Source of the DNA: Cocos nucifera
Lineage: Eukaryota; Streptophyta; Magnoliopsida; Arecales; Arecaceae
Direction of reading: 5' to 3'
Length of the DNA: 64,000 nucleotides
Assembly: GCA_006176705.1 (NCBI GenBank)
Contig: QRFJ01004873.1
Span: 1 to 64,000, forward strand
A program made the translations under genes and the position numbers. Numbering within the stretch: the first letter of the stretch is position 1; each line of letters opens with the position of its first letter. This document shows, piece after piece, positions 1-12,200 of the stretch. Under the pieces are notes generated by a model, which saw only the letters and a list, made by a program, of their open reading frames with translations, was not told where the DNA came from and did not search any database.

Positions 1-1911
1 GGAGAGAGATACTTGAGTCGTCATTAGGGAGTCTTACCTTTCTCGTCAATGACTGACCCCGATGCTGCAGTAGTGTGTCTGGTTCTTTGACCTGAGTGCA
101 TCGGCAGTTCCACCTTGAGGGTGTTATAGTTTGACTACACCATTACTCGGTCTTCCTAGCCATATGAACCTGAGGTGTATGTTGGCTTATGCATATTCAT
201 TGTAGGAACTGGATGGCAATCAAGATGGAATCTATCTACCTCAGTGGTAGAGGAGCAGCCCTATGATGATCATGAGAATCAAGTCCAAAGTCCATAGCCA
301 TGGAAGAGTGAAATAATAGAAAAAGTTCTATTTAGATTTTCACATTGCGACTATCGAATGATTACATCATATGACAGAAACTAGGGTTTGACGAGTTCAC
401 CTTAACAATAATCTGATCGGGCTCAAGATAGAAGAACTTAATCACATAGGTAGCTGCACCAAGAGGTTCACATTCGGCTTTGATGGGTTGCCACCATATA
501 CTGCTAGGTGTCACTGGTGGATTTGGAGCAATTAGAATGTTTAGATGATCGATCTTCTAGCTGTTCGAATCAGAAGAGTTCTGATCCATCGAAAGAAGTT
601 TCGATAAGTGTCGATTGATAGAGATCAAACATATCCCATTACCATACAGAACTGAAACCTAACTGGTCAACACAAACAAGGGTTTGAATCTGGTGATCAT
701 CAATTGAACTGGTCTAGTTCATTGACCTGAATGATTCAATTAGTTCAAGAAAATCTGCTAGCACTCGATGAACCTAATTTCTTCTTTTTTGCTATCATAA
801 ATAAGTTGTCCTATCTGAGCCAAAGGAGTTTGTGCTCAATCAGAGGCCTTCATATGCTCTGACTGGAGGTTGTCTAAGTCAGAAAAGGTTGTCTTATTTT
901 GTAAGACATTATCTACCATTTTTGGTTACCTGCCATTTCTTGTTCTTTGACTTTGGTCAAAAGTCTACCTTTGACTGGTCAAATGTTGACCATTGACACT
1001 TTGACTTTTGACCACATGTCACGCACCTATTGGAGAGCTGGTGGGGGCTTGTCCCCCTGCCAGAACCTAGCAAGGAGGAGGGCGCATGCCACCCTAGGCG
1101 TGTGCCTAAGTTGGAGGCGCCTAGGAGTCCTTGTTGGACAAGGACTCCATCTCCTTTTTGGATTCCAATTAGAGTTCTCCTAAGAACCAACTTTGACTGG
1201 TCTTAGGCGCCCTCTAAGGAGGAATTCAGGGGACTCTATTCCCACCAATCAGATTTAGATCTGATTTCATAAAGAGTTGTGATTGGTTGGGAAGAAGAGG
1301 AGTTGGATCACGCTTAGTCTATAAATAAGACCCTGCGCCCAACCCAGATTGTGATTGGAAGTGATTGAAAGGAATCACAATTCCCACACCCCAAGGCTGC
1401 CTCTCCCTTCTTTCTCCATGCCAAACCTCCTTCTCCCTCTCCTCTCCACGTCCAAAAAGAGTTTTGAATTTTTGGTTGGTGCGATTCAGATCAAAGAAAG
1501 GCGATTGAAAGCTAGAAGGCTGCGCTGCTGCAAAGGACGACTGCTGATCTTCAAAAGGAGTTTTGAAGATCCTCCAGATCTGATCCAGATCTAATTTTTG
1601 GAGGTGTGATAGAGAAGAAGAGGATCCAGATCCTGCCCGAGTAGATACCGGTAGAGACCAGGTGCTTGCATGGCTAGATCCAGAACCTTCCGCTGCAAAC
1701 AGGATCATCAACGGATAATAGGATTACCCATATAAAGGTAAATTAAATCTGATTTAATTTATCTAATTTTATTTTAATTTTTAAAATAATAATAATCAGA
1801 TCTGAAATATATATCAAGATCTGATTGGGATCAAGAGAAAAATTTAAAATATATCTCTTGATCTGATCAGATCTGAACGAACCTGGTCCGGGAAATTAAA
1901 ATTTTCCTTCA
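1..1911 (+). mobile_element. Element E: Angela-type LTR, right end only (first ~300 bp outside window)
   Basis: The sequence aligns by eye with the complete LTR at 41334-43624, starting a few hundred bases into it and ending in the same TTCCTTCA terminus at 1911. It carries the W-box cluster (about 947-1013), the U3 hairpin (1124-1148) and a TATA box TATAAATA at 1320-1327. Immediately right of it lies the inverted leader of element D, so E was inserted into D; the base run GGACC (1912-1916) would be its right target duplication, but the left copy is outside. It may be the 3' LTR of a longer element or a solo LTR. Short reading frames inside it recur in every LTR copy on both strands and are not genes. 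Confidence 0.9.
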
Positions 1912-3255
1912 GGACCCGCATATCTACAATGGCGGAAGACCTCAGACTTAATCTTTTCTTGGGGAGATTGATTTAGGTTTCATTAAACTAGACTTATCAT
2001 AGTCATAACAATTATGACTAACCTAGTGGCATAGGTTAGCTCGGATTATTGACCACCTCAGATCAGAACTTTATCAACAGATATGGCTAGGTAAGTGAGA
2101 CCGGTGGAAGGAATATGCCATTAACTCGTACAAGAATGCATTCAGATTGAGTAGCTTCCAATTAAAAACCAATCGATCGTATGTGCCAAACTTACCTTAG
2201 ACACCAAATTCTTGAGCCAGAACCAATTAGGTTATCCTACAATCCAGACTCTAACCTCTGAGCCTAATTAAGTCTTGCTTGATCGTGACTCGATCTTGAT
2301 CCACACTTAATTCTATTAGGCTGGTCAATTTAAGCATTGTTGATCTCCTCTAACCAACTCTTGATTCGGTTTGATCAACTGCTTAGACCTAATTGAGCTA
2401 CCCAAGCCCGAACCCAGTATTATGAATATGTCTTAGATCTAAAATTCTTAATTTTAGATCTAATTAATATTCCATAATCTTAATTTTTAATTAAGTAGGG
2501 TTCATAAATAAAATATGCACAATAAATTCTAGGGTTTTAGGATCTAGGATTTTGCAGAAAGTAAGTTTTGGGTTTCTGATTAAGGACGAACACGCAGCAC
2601 CCCTACACATCATAAGAACACCCCATCGAATGAGAAGAGAGAGCCTTTAAATCTTTCTTCGTTCTTATGATCGGACAGTCAAGAGGAACGCCTTAATCAG
2701 GAACATGCAATACTACAAAATAGTTTTAGATCTATATCATATATCTCATATACAAATTAGATCTAATCATGGCATATTTTGCATACATCTCATGTATCGA
2801 ATCATGCATATTTTCAGATCTAAATTATCTCATAATAATCTAAAAAATTAAATTTAAATTGATCTAATCAAAATAAATTCTAATCTAGATAATTATGTAG
2901 AACTATTCTACAACTAGTCTAGACATGCATCAATCATATCTCATATGATATTTAAAATTAAATAATTTTATTTGCTATTTTTTAGATGTTATTATAACCA
3001 TTATAATATCAAAAAATAGTAAATAAATAGATCAAAAATATAATTTAATCAAATTAAATTAAAAACATGCAAGACTATTCTATAGAACTATTCTATTTTA
3101 GAACTAGTCATGCATATTTTCTAATCTTAGATCCAAATCATTTAATTTTAATTTTTTCTAATTTTAGATCTGATCACATCTCATGTGACATCTAAAATCA
3201 CTTATTTTTTAATCAAAATAAATTTAAAAATAGATCTAAATACTTTTAGAATCTT
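1912..3255 (-). other. Leader (5' untranslated region) of element D
   Basis: This AT-rich stretch holds no reading frame of note. It is the inverted counterpart of the leader of F (35902-37250), with the same landmarks in the same order, including the stem-loop at 2576-2700 and the segment next to 1912 that corresponds to the block before GATGTGCGGGCCC in F. It is truncated at 1912 by the LTR of E. Confidence 0.85.
2576..2700 (-). other. Leader stem structure, D copy
   Basis: An outer pair of arms, CTGATTAAGG (2576-2585) and CCTTAATCAG (2691-2700), encloses an inner pair, ATCATAAGAAC (2609-2619) and GTTCTTATGAT (2661-2671). Both pairs are perfect. The same nested arms occur in the leaders of A, C and F, and decayed in J. 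Confidence 0.7.
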
Positions 3256-3268
3256 GGCTCTGATAACA
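3256..3268 (-). other. Primer-binding site of element D
   Basis: On the minus strand the sequence reads TGTTATCAGAGCC two bases after the LTR end. It differs by one base from TGGTATCAGAGCC, the complement of the 3' end of initiator tRNA-Met used by most plant Copia elements. Confidence 0.85.
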
Positions 3269-5339
3269 ATTGAAGGAAAATCCTGATTTTTCGGACTAGG
3301 TTCGTTCAGATCTGATCAGATCAAGAGATATATTTTAAAAATTTTTTTTTTAATCTAGATCAGATTTAAGATGTTTCAAATCTGATTATTATTATTTTAA
3401 AAATTAAAATAAAATTAGATAAATTAAATCAGATTTAATTTACCTTGAAGTGGATAATCCTATTATCCGTTGATGATCCTGTAAGCAGCGGAAGGTTCTG
3501 GATCAAGCCACGCAAGTGCCTGGCCTCTATCGGTATCCACTTGGACTAAATCTAGAGATCCTCTTCTTCTCTATCACGTCTCCAAAAATTAAATCTAGAT
3601 ATGATCTGGAGGATCTTCAAAACTCCTTTTGAAGATCAGCAGTCGACCTTTGCAGCAGCGCAGCCTTTTAGTTTTCACTCACCTTTCTCTTATCTAGATT
3701 GCACCAACCAAGGTCCAAAATCCTTTTGGATGTGGAGAGGAGAGGGAGAAGATGCTTTGGCATGGAGGTGGAGAGGAGAAAAGGCCTTGGGGCATGGAGA
3801 ACTTAATTAATTCAGATTCCTCTTTGAGTTGGGTGCAGGGTCTTATTTATAGACTAACTGTGATCCAACACCTCTTCTTCCCAACCAATCACAACTCTTT
3901 ATGAAATCAGATCTAAATCTGATTAGTGAGAATAGAGTCCCCTGGATTCCTCCTTAGAGGATGCCTAAGATCGGTCAAAGTTGGTTCTTAGGAGAACTAT
4001 AATTGGAATCCAAAAAGGAGATGGAGTCCCTGTCCAACAGGGACTCCTGGGCACCTCCAGCTTGGGCACCGCCAAGGGTGGCGTACGTCCTTCTCCTTGC
4101 CAGGTTCTGATAGGAGGACAGGCCCCCACCAGCTCTCCAATAGGTGCATGACACATGGATAGGAGTCAAAGTGTCAATGGTCAACATTTGACTAGTCAAA
4201 GGTAGACTTTTGATCAAAGTCAAAGAACGAGAAATGGTAGGTGACCAAAAATGGCAGGTAATGTCATACAAAATAAGACAACCTTTTTTGACTTGAACAA
4301 CCTCCAGCCAAACCATATGATGGCCTCTGATTGAGCACAAACTCCTTTGGCTCAGTCCGGATAACTTATTTATAATAGTAAAAGAAGAACGTTAGGTTCA
4401 ATCGAGTGCTAGCACGATTTCCTTGAACCTAATTGAATCTCATTCAGATCAATTGAACTAGATCAGTTCAATTGATGATCACCAGATTCAAACCCTTATT
4501 TGTGTGATCCAGTTAGGTTCAGTTCTATATGGTAATGGGATATGTCATGATCTCTATCATCGACATCATCGAAACTCCTTTCGATGGATCAGAACTCTTC
4601 TGATTCGAACAGCTAGAATGATCGATCATCTAAATCATTCTAATTGCTCCCAAAATCCACCAGTGACACCTAGCAGTATATGGTGGCAACCCATCAGAGC
4701 TGAATGCGAACCTCTTGGTGTAGCTACCTTGTGTGATTAAGTCCTTCTATCTTGAGCCCCGATCAGATTAGGGTTAAGGTAAACTCGTCAAACCCTAGTT
4801 TCTATCATATGATGTAATCATTCGATTCAAGTCCAATGTAAAAATCTAAATAGAAACTCTTTCTATTATTTCACTCTGCCATGGCCATGGGCTTTTGGAC
4901 TTGATTCTCATGATCATCATAGGGCTGCTCCTCTACCACCGAGGTAGATAGATTCCATCTTGATGCTCTCCAGTTCCTACAATGAACATGCTATAGCCAA
5001 CATACACCTCAAGGTTCTGTATGGCTAGGAGATCGAGTAACGGTGTAGTCAAACTATAACACCCTCAAGGTGAACTGCCGATGCACCTCAAGGTGAACTG
5101 CCGATGCACCTCAGGTCAAAGAACCAGACACACTACTATAGCATTGAGTTAGTCATTGATGAGAAGGTAGACTCCCTAATGACTACTCGATATGGTCATG
5201 CTCAGTGCCCTCATTCTCTAACGAGTATCTGTAGTCTCACTCCGATGTCTCCACACCGTAGACTCAAGACTCATATACTAAAGAGAAGCGATTGTACACC
5301 AACCTTCCAGATCAATCATCATCCTCGTGATGATCCTAT

Positions 5340-7630
5340 TGAAGGGAAATTCTTATTTCCCGGTCTAGGTTCATTCAGATCTGATCAGATCAAGAGATAT
5401 ATTTCAAAATTTTTTCTCTTGATCCCAATCAGATCTTGATATATTTCAGATCTGATTCTTATTATTTTAATAAAATAAAATTAAAAGATAAATTAAATCA
5501 AATTTAATTTACCTGATCTGGGTAATCCTATTACCCTGTTGATGATCCTGTTTGCAGCGGAAGGTTCTGGATCTTAGCCATGCAAGCGCCTGGCCTCTAC
5601 CGGTATCCACTCGGATTGGATCTGGAGATCCTCTTCTTCTCTATCATGCCTCCAAAAATCAGATCTGGATCTGATCTGGAGGATCTTCAAAACTCTTTTG
5701 AAGATGAGCAGTCGTCCTTTGCAGCAGCGCAGCCTTCTTATTTTGATCGCCTTTCTTTGATCTGAATCGCACCAACCAAGGTCCAAAACTCCTTTTGGAC
5801 GTGGAGAGCAAGGGAAGAAGAGACTATGGCATGGAGAAGGAGGGGAGAGGCAGCCTTGGGGTGTGGGGTTTCTCAATTAAATTGCTTGCTTATAATCTGA
5901 GTTGGGCGCAGGGTCTCTTTTATAGACTAAGCGTGATCCAACTCCTCTTCCTCCCAACCAATCACAACCCTTTGTGAAATCAGATCTAAATCTGATTGGT
6001 GGAAATAGAGACCCCTGGATTCCTCCTTAGAGGGCGCCTAAGACCAGTCAAAGTTGGTTCTTAGAAGAACTCTAATTGGAATCCAAAAAGGAGATGGAGT
6101 CCTTGTCCAACAAGGACTCCTAGGCGCCTCCAACTTGGGCACACGCCTAGGGTGGCATGCGCCCTTCTCCTTGCCAGGTTCTGGTAGGGGGACAGGCCCC
6201 CACCAGCTCTCCAATAGGTGCATGACATGTGGTCAAAAGTCAAAGTGTCAATGGTCAACGTTTGACCAGTCAAAGGTAGACTTTTGACCAAAGTCAAAGA
6301 ACAAGAAATGGCAGGTGACCAAAAATGGCAGGTAGTGTCTTACAAATAAGACAACCTTTTCTGACTTGGACAACCTCCTGTCAGACCATATGAAGGCCTC
6401 TATTTGAGCACAAACTTCTTTGGCTCAGACAGGACAACTTATTTATGATAGCAAAAGAAGAACGTTAGGTTCAATCGAGTGCTAGCACGATTTCCTTGAA
6501 CCTAATTGAATCTCATTCAGATCAATTGAACTAGATCAGTTCAATTGATGATCACCAGATTCAAACCCTTATTTGTGTGATCCAGTTAGGTTCAGTTCTG
6601 TATGGTAATGGGATATGTCATGATCTCTATCATCGACATCATCGAAACTCCTTTCGATGGATCAGAACTCTTCTGATTCGAACAGCTAGAATGATCGATC
6701 ATCTAAATCATTCTAATTGCTCCCAAAATCCACCAGTGACACCTAGCAGTATATGGTGGTAACCCATCAGAGCTGAATGCAAACCTCTTGGTGCAGCTAC
6801 CTGTGTGATTCAGTTCTTCTATCTTGAGCCTCGATCAGATTAGGGTTAAGGTGAACTCGTCAAACCCTAGTCTCTGTCATATGATTTAATCATTCGATTC
6901 GAGTCCAATGTGAAAATCTAAATAGAAACTCTTTCTATTATTTCACTCTACCATGGCCATGGATTTTTGGACTTGATTCTCATGATCATCATAGGGCTAC
7001 TTCCTCTACCACCGAGGTAGATAGATTCCATCTTGATGCAATCCAGTTCCTACAATGAACATGTCATAGCCAACATACACCTCAGGGTTCCATATGGCTA
7101 GGAAGACCGAGGAGACCGAGTAATGGTGTAGTCAAACTATAATACCCTCAAGGTGAACTGCTGATGCATCTCAGGTCAAAGAACCAGACACACTACTGCA
7201 GCATCGAGTCAGTCATTGACGAGAAGGTAGACTCCCTAATGACTACTCGAGGTGGTCACGCTCAGTGCCCTCGTTCTCTAACGAGTACCTGTACTCTCGC
7301 TCTGGTGTCTCCACACCGTAGACTCAAGACTCATCTACTAAAGAGAAGCGATTGTACACCAACCTTCCGGATCAATCACCATCCTCGTGATGATCCTATG
7401 GTCAGGAGCAATTTATGAGTTAATAATGATTATTCATGTCTTAAATTTTCAACTCTTGAAAATATGAATTATCATTACCATTAACTCAAAGGATGTATCA
7501 CAGACACTAAATACACATATGTGATAGAAAATAACCCATTTATTGATTTTAGTCAAAATTATAATTTTGCCCCTAGAAGTGTATTACAAGTGTCAGCCAA
7601 TTCTGGCTTCTAGGGCACATATATCTAACA
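5340..7630 (-). mobile_element. Solo LTR, Angela type, with CCTAT target duplication
   Basis: A complete 2291-bp LTR in minus orientation: TGAAGG at 5340 is the reverse of the LTR end and TCTAACA at 7630 the reverse of TGTTAGA. It is flanked by CCTAT (5335-5339) and CCTAT (7631-7635). No internal region is present, so this is the product of recombination between the two LTRs of a former full element inserted in the LTR of D. The minus-strand TATA box TATAAAAG lies at 5917-5924 and the U3 hairpin at 6096-6120. Confidence 0.93.
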
Positions 7631-7635
7631 CCTAT

Positions 7636-7884
7636 GGTCGGAAGTATTTGAGTTAATAATGATTATTCAAGTATTAAATTTTCAAATCTTGAAAATATGA
7701 ATTATCATTATCATTAACTCAAAGGATGTATCATAGACACTAAATACACATTTGATGATCCTATGGTCGGGAGCATTTTATGAGTTAATAATGATTATTC
7801 ATATCTTAAATTTTCAACTCTTGAAAATATGAATTATCATTACCATTAACTCAAAGGATGTATCACAGATACTAAATACACATT
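7636..7884 (-). repeat. Tandem duplication (~130 bp, 2 copies) within the LTR of D
   Basis: The segment beginning GATGATCCTATGGTCGG and ending in AAATACACATTT occurs twice in succession. Copy 1 is 5329-5339 plus 7636-7753, split by the solo LTR; copy 2 is about 7754-7884. The copies differ at scattered positions (for example GGAAGT against GGGAGC). Intact LTRs have this segment once. Confidence 0.75.
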
Positions 7885-7996
7885 TGTGATAGAAAATAAC
7901 CCATTTTATTAGTATTAGTCAAAATTACAATTTTGCCCCTAGTAGTGTATTACAAGGGTCGGTCAATTTTGGCTTCTAGGGCACATATATCTAACA

Positions 7997-9460
7997 GCTG
8001 AGAGGTTCACTTTCAGTTCTAATGGATTGCCACCATATGTTGCTTGGTGTCACTGATGGATTTTGGGAGCAATTAGAATGATTTGGATGATCGATCATAC
8101 TAGTTGTCTGAATCAGAAAAGTTTTGATCCATCGAAAGATGTTTCGATGATGTCGATGATAGAGATCGCGATGTATCCTATTATCATATAGAACTAAACC
8201 TAACTGGATCATACAAACAAGGGTTTGGATCTGGATGTCATCAATTGGACTAACCCAGTTCAATTGATTTGAATAAGATTCAATTAGGTTCAAGAAAATC
8301 GTGCTAGCACATGATTGAGCCTAACGTTTCCCTTTAACTATCATTAAAGTTTGTCTTGACTGAGCCAAATATATTTGGGCTCACTCAGGAATCATTACTT
8401 GGTCTGATTAGAGCTTGTCTAGGTTAGAAAATGGCTATCTTAATTTATGAGATAAATTTAAAATAATACCTATCGTTTTCAGTCACCTACTAAATCTTGT
8501 TTTCGGACATTGGTCAAATATTGATCTTGGACACTTAGACATTTGCCCATGTGTCATGCACCCATAGGAGAGTACCTAGGGACTTCTCCCCCTACTAAAA
8601 TGTAGATAGGAAGAGGGTGCATGCCTAGGGAGGCGTGCGTCCCATGAGGATAAAGCTAGAGTCCCATACATGTGGGACTCCAGGGTTGCTTCAGGGGATT
8701 AAACTGTGTGGCGCCAAGAAGTCTTCTTTGATCCAGTCTTGGCATCACCTTAGGAGGATTTTGAGGGTCTCTCATCTGATTGGATTAGATAATGTCATCC
8801 CACCAATCAGATTTAGATCTGATTGCACAAAGGGCCATGATTGGCTAGGATGAAGTGGCACCGCATAGCGCAGCAGGGTCTATATAAATCCTATTTGCAC
8901 CTAGAATTTAATGTTTTCTACCTTTAACCTATGCCACAAAGCCTCTCTCCCTCCTTCTCCATGCCACCCTCTGGTCCTCTCTCTCTTCTCCACACCCAAG
9001 GGCTTTTGGGCATGAACAAGGTGCGATCCAAGCAAGTGAAAGGCACTAGGAAAGGAAAAAGGCAGCACTGCTGCAAGAGACAACGACTCTTCTTCAAAAG
9101 CAATTTTGAAGACCTTCAAGATCAAATCTAGATCTAATTTTTAGAGAATTGATTGAGAAGAAGAAGATCTTTAGATCCTACCTGAGTGGATACTGGTAGA
9201 GACCAGGTGCTTGCGTGGCTACATCCAGAACCTCAGACAAACATTGGAATCATTAGAGGATAACTGGATTACCCAAAATAAAGGTATAATTAAATTAGAT
9301 TTAATTTTTAATTTTTTTATTTTTATTATCAAATCAATAGGATCAGATCTGAGGAGTCTCAAATCTAATTAGGATCTCATAGAAAAAACTTTTGAAATAT
9401 CTTTCTTGATCCAATCAGATCTAAACGAACTTGACCCAAAAAATAAGGCTTTTTCCTTCA
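7997..9460 (+). repeat. 5' LTR of element A (right 1.46 kb)
   Basis: It aligns with the 3' LTR of A from about 16135 onward and ends ...TTTTCCTTCA at 9460. TATA box TATATAAA lies at 8881-8888. The U3 hairpin GAGTCCCA/TGGGACTC is at 8659-8680. Only one or two W-box cores are present where the F subfamily has eight. The polyadenylation position cannot be assigned from sequence alone. Confidence 0.88.
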
Positions 9461-9462
9461 AC

Positions 9463-9475
9463 TAGTATCAGAGCC
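9463..9475 (+). other. Primer-binding site of element A
   Basis: TAGTATCAGAGCC starts two bases after the LTR end and has one mismatch to the tRNA-Met-complementary consensus TGGTATCAGAGCC. Confidence 0.88.
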
Positions 9476-11341
9476 AAGTTTCATAATTCACTAGATCTAA
9501 TTTTAATATATTTTTGATCTAATAATTAGATGATTTTAGATGTCACATTAGATGTGATTAGATCTAAAATTACAAAATTAAAAATTAAATAATCTAGATC
9601 TAAGATGTATGAGATGCATGACTAGACTAGGAATAGAATTATTCTACGTATAGTCTAGTATAATCATAATTTTAGTTTAATTAATTATAATTTTTAAATT
9701 TATTTATTTATTATTTTTTGATATTATAAATATTATAATTAGATCTAAAAAATAGAAAATAAATTTATTTAATTTGTTCATATGAGATATGATAGATGCA
9801 TGCTTAGACTAGTTGTTGAATAGTTTTATAAAATTTTTTAGAATAAATTTTAATTTGATATGATCAAATTTAAATTTTATTTTTTAGATATTTATGAGAT
9901 AATTTAGATCTGAAAACATGCATGATATGATACATGAGATGTATGCAAAACATGTTTTTAGTTAGATCAATTTTGTATATATGTGATATATGATGTAGAA
10001 CTAACTAGTGTTGTAGATTTATCATGTTTCTGATTAAGGCATTCTCCTTGGCCGTCCGGTCATAAGAACGAAGTAGGGTTTAAAAGCCCTTCCCTCTCAT
10101 TCGATGAGGTGTTCTTATGGTGTGTAGGGATGCTGCGCGTTCGTCCTTAATCAAAAATCAAAAACTTATTTTCTGCAAAATCCTAGATCCTGAAATCCTA
10201 GGATTTTATATACATATTTTATTTATAAATCCTAAACTTAATTAAGAATTAAGATTATAAAATATATTAGATCCAAAATTGAGAATTTTTAGATCTAATA
10301 CATATTCATAAAATTGGGTTCAGACTTGGGTAGCTCAATTAGGTCTAGTGGTTGATCAAATCGAATCAAGAGTTGGTTAGGTGCGATCAAGAGTACTTAA
10401 ATCGACTAGCCTAATAGGATTAAGTCTGGATCATAGTCGAGTCACATGAGTGATCGATCGAGTTAAGACCTAATTAGGCTCAGTGGTTAGAGTCTAGATT
10501 GTAGGCTAACCTGATTGGTTCTGGCTCAATAATTTGGTGTCTAAGGTAAGTTTGGCAGATACAATCGATTAATTTTTAATTGGAAGCTACTCAACTCAAA
10601 TGCATTCTTATCGAGTTAATGGCATATCTCTTCCACTGATCTCACTTACCTAACCATATTTGTTGGCTCAGTCCTATCTAAGGTGGCTAACAATCTGAGC
10701 TGACCTATGCCACTAGGTTAGTCGTAATGGTTATGGCTATATCAAGTCAAGTTTAATAAGACCTAAATCAAATCTCTCTAAGAAAAGATTAAGTCTAAGA
10801 TCTTCCATCATTGTAGATGTGCGAGTTCTTTCTGAGATTGATTATTCTCGACTGATCATAGTGGTTCAGTTGCACCGAAAAGATGCAATCATGTCTATTA
10901 GGCATTGGATGCTACGGACTGGAGGATGGATTGGGCTCAATATTTTAGATATAGTGAGAGACCTAATTAGGAATCTTATCTATGCAAATGGTGGGTTTGA
11001 CTTAACTAAGGAGTGGATCAATATTTCGAGCATGGTGAGATTCATGAATTAGAGATCAAGTCTAGGTGCACTATGATTAGAAAATCATTAGACAAGAATT
11101 GTTCACTCATTGACTAACCCATCACCAATAACTGTTAGGTGAGATGATGAGTCAGTTGGTGGGATTGCACCATCCACTAGAAATCAGTAACCACGGAGAT
11201 TTATGCATCTCTACAGAGGGAGTATAGGGATCCAAAAAAATAGTGGATGCTAATTTATTTAAAAATTAAATTCTTAAATAAATTGGTCAAGTCTTAATTA
11301 TAAAATCTAACTAGAAACTTTGACTCTATATAGAAAAAAAA
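9476..11341 (+). other. Leader of element A
   Basis: About 1.87 kb of AT-rich sequence without a convincing gene. It is homologous along its length to the leaders of F, C, D and J. A 77-codon open frame at 10819-11052 is not conserved as an open frame in F and is treated as chance. The nested stem structure lies at 10030-10153. Confidence 0.85.
10030..10153 (+). other. Leader stem structure, A copy
   Basis: Outer arms TGATTAAGG (10031-10039) and CCTTAATCA (10145-10153) enclose inner arms CATAAGAAC (10071-10079) and GTTCTTATG (10111-10119). All pairings are Watson-Crick although the sequence between the arms has diverged from F. Confidence 0.7.
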
Positions 11342-12200
11342 ATGTCTGCATCCAACCCACTAGCCCGTATCCTTGACACCCATAGATTGACCCAACCCAA
11401 TTATAAGAATTGGCTCCAAAACTTCAAAATCATTTTGGGTTTTAAGAAGTTGACTCATGTAGTGGACCAGGATCCCTCCATCTTACTAGCTCATCCATCC
11501 ACTGAACAGAGAGTGTCCCTTGATAAGTGGATAGATGAAGATAAAAAGGCCAGATACTTTTTGTTGGGCTCGATGTCTGATGAGCTTCAGTGCCAACATG
11601 AAGATATCAAGACTACCTGCCAAATGTTAGCTCACCTGCAAGAGTTGTTTGGTGAAGAAAGTCGTGCAACGAAATATCAGATCACTAAACGACTGCTTAA
11701 GGCTAAAATGCTTGATGGGCAGTCAGTCCAAGATCATTGTCTGATGATGATCAAGAACTTGGAAGAGCTTGAGAAGCTTGAAGTGAAGTTAGACTAGGAT
11801 CTGTAGAATGATATAATTCTGCAATCTTTGATTGATAAGTATGGGCAGTTCATCATGAACTACCATATGCATAAACTTCAGAATACTCTAGCCGAGCTTA
11901 AGAATATGTTGGTTACTGCTGAGCTTTCTATGAAAGATTCTAAAGGCTCATTACTTGCTATGAAACAGACTTCTTCTAAGAGAAAGTCTTTTGGAATGAA
12001 GAAGAAGTCTATGAAAAGGTAGAAGGTAGAAGGTGGAAAGAAAAAAAAGGCAGAGTTGAAGAAGAATGCCACTGACAAAGGAAAGTATTTCCATTGTAAT
12101 ATTGATGGCCACTGAAAGTGGAACTGCCCTACATACCTAGCCATCCTAAAGAATAAGGAGACAGGTTCTTCTGGAGGTATGCTTGTTATTGAATCTAACC
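11342..12200 (+). pseudogene. gag: gag of element A (broken)
   Basis: The frame opens MSASNPLARILDTHRLTQPN, the typical start of this Angela-type capsid protein, and runs 151 codons to a TAG at 11795. Homology resumes past it through the basic lysine-rich stretch (about 11930-12080) to the nucleocapsid zinc knuckle (12086-12127). The knuckle should be CX2CX4HX4C; here the first Cys is Tyr and a Trp codon is TGA. Gag would coat the RNA in cytoplasmic particles. The CAG-to-TAG, TGG-to-TGA and TGT-to-TAT changes are all C-to-T type, as expected from decay of methylated DNA. The start was chosen because the same ATG context occurs in F at 37760. Confidence 0.88.

Larger units (their letters stand above)
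1912..7996 (-). mobile_element. Element D: minus-strand Angela-type retrotransposon, leader and 5' LTR only
   Basis: Reading on the minus strand: LTR (7996 down to 3271, interrupted), primer-binding site (3268-3256), then leader down to 1912, where element E cuts it. The leader matches the reverse complement of 35887-37250 of element F. Gag and pol would lie left of the window beyond E. D sits in the 5' LTR of element A: A resumes at 7997. GCTGA (7997-8001) is the predicted right target duplication; the left copy is outside, so this remains unproven. Confidence 0.85.
3271..7996 (-). repeat. 5' LTR of element D, split by a solo LTR
   Basis: On the minus strand the LTR runs from TGTTAG (7996) to its end TTCA (3271), in two pieces: 7996-7636 and 5339-3271. 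The interruption at 5340-7630 is a separate solo LTR. Adding the pieces gives about 2.43 kb, longer than the 2.29 kb norm because of a ~130 bp duplication near 7636-7884. Its U3 hairpin (4023-4047) has a paired base change relative to E, F and H. Confidence 0.88.

Noticed and set aside
957..1190. Recurring 60-90 codon open frames on both strands of the LTRs (also near 4504, 6054, 34919, 42661, 62946, 63491)
   Set aside because: They recur because the LTR recurs. Frames differ in length between copies, overlap on both strands, and show no domain or codon signal.
1..3271. Autointegration (self-insertion) product explaining the inverted LTR next to leader sequence
   Set aside because: A nested insertion of E into D explains the junction with fewer steps. 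The E and D LTRs differ at many sites, including the paired hairpin change, whereas a single autointegrated cDNA would carry near-identical LTRs.
10819..11052. 77-codon open frame in the leader of A
   Set aside because: The homologous stretch in F (about 37240-37480) is not open in the same frame, so it is chance within untranslated leader.
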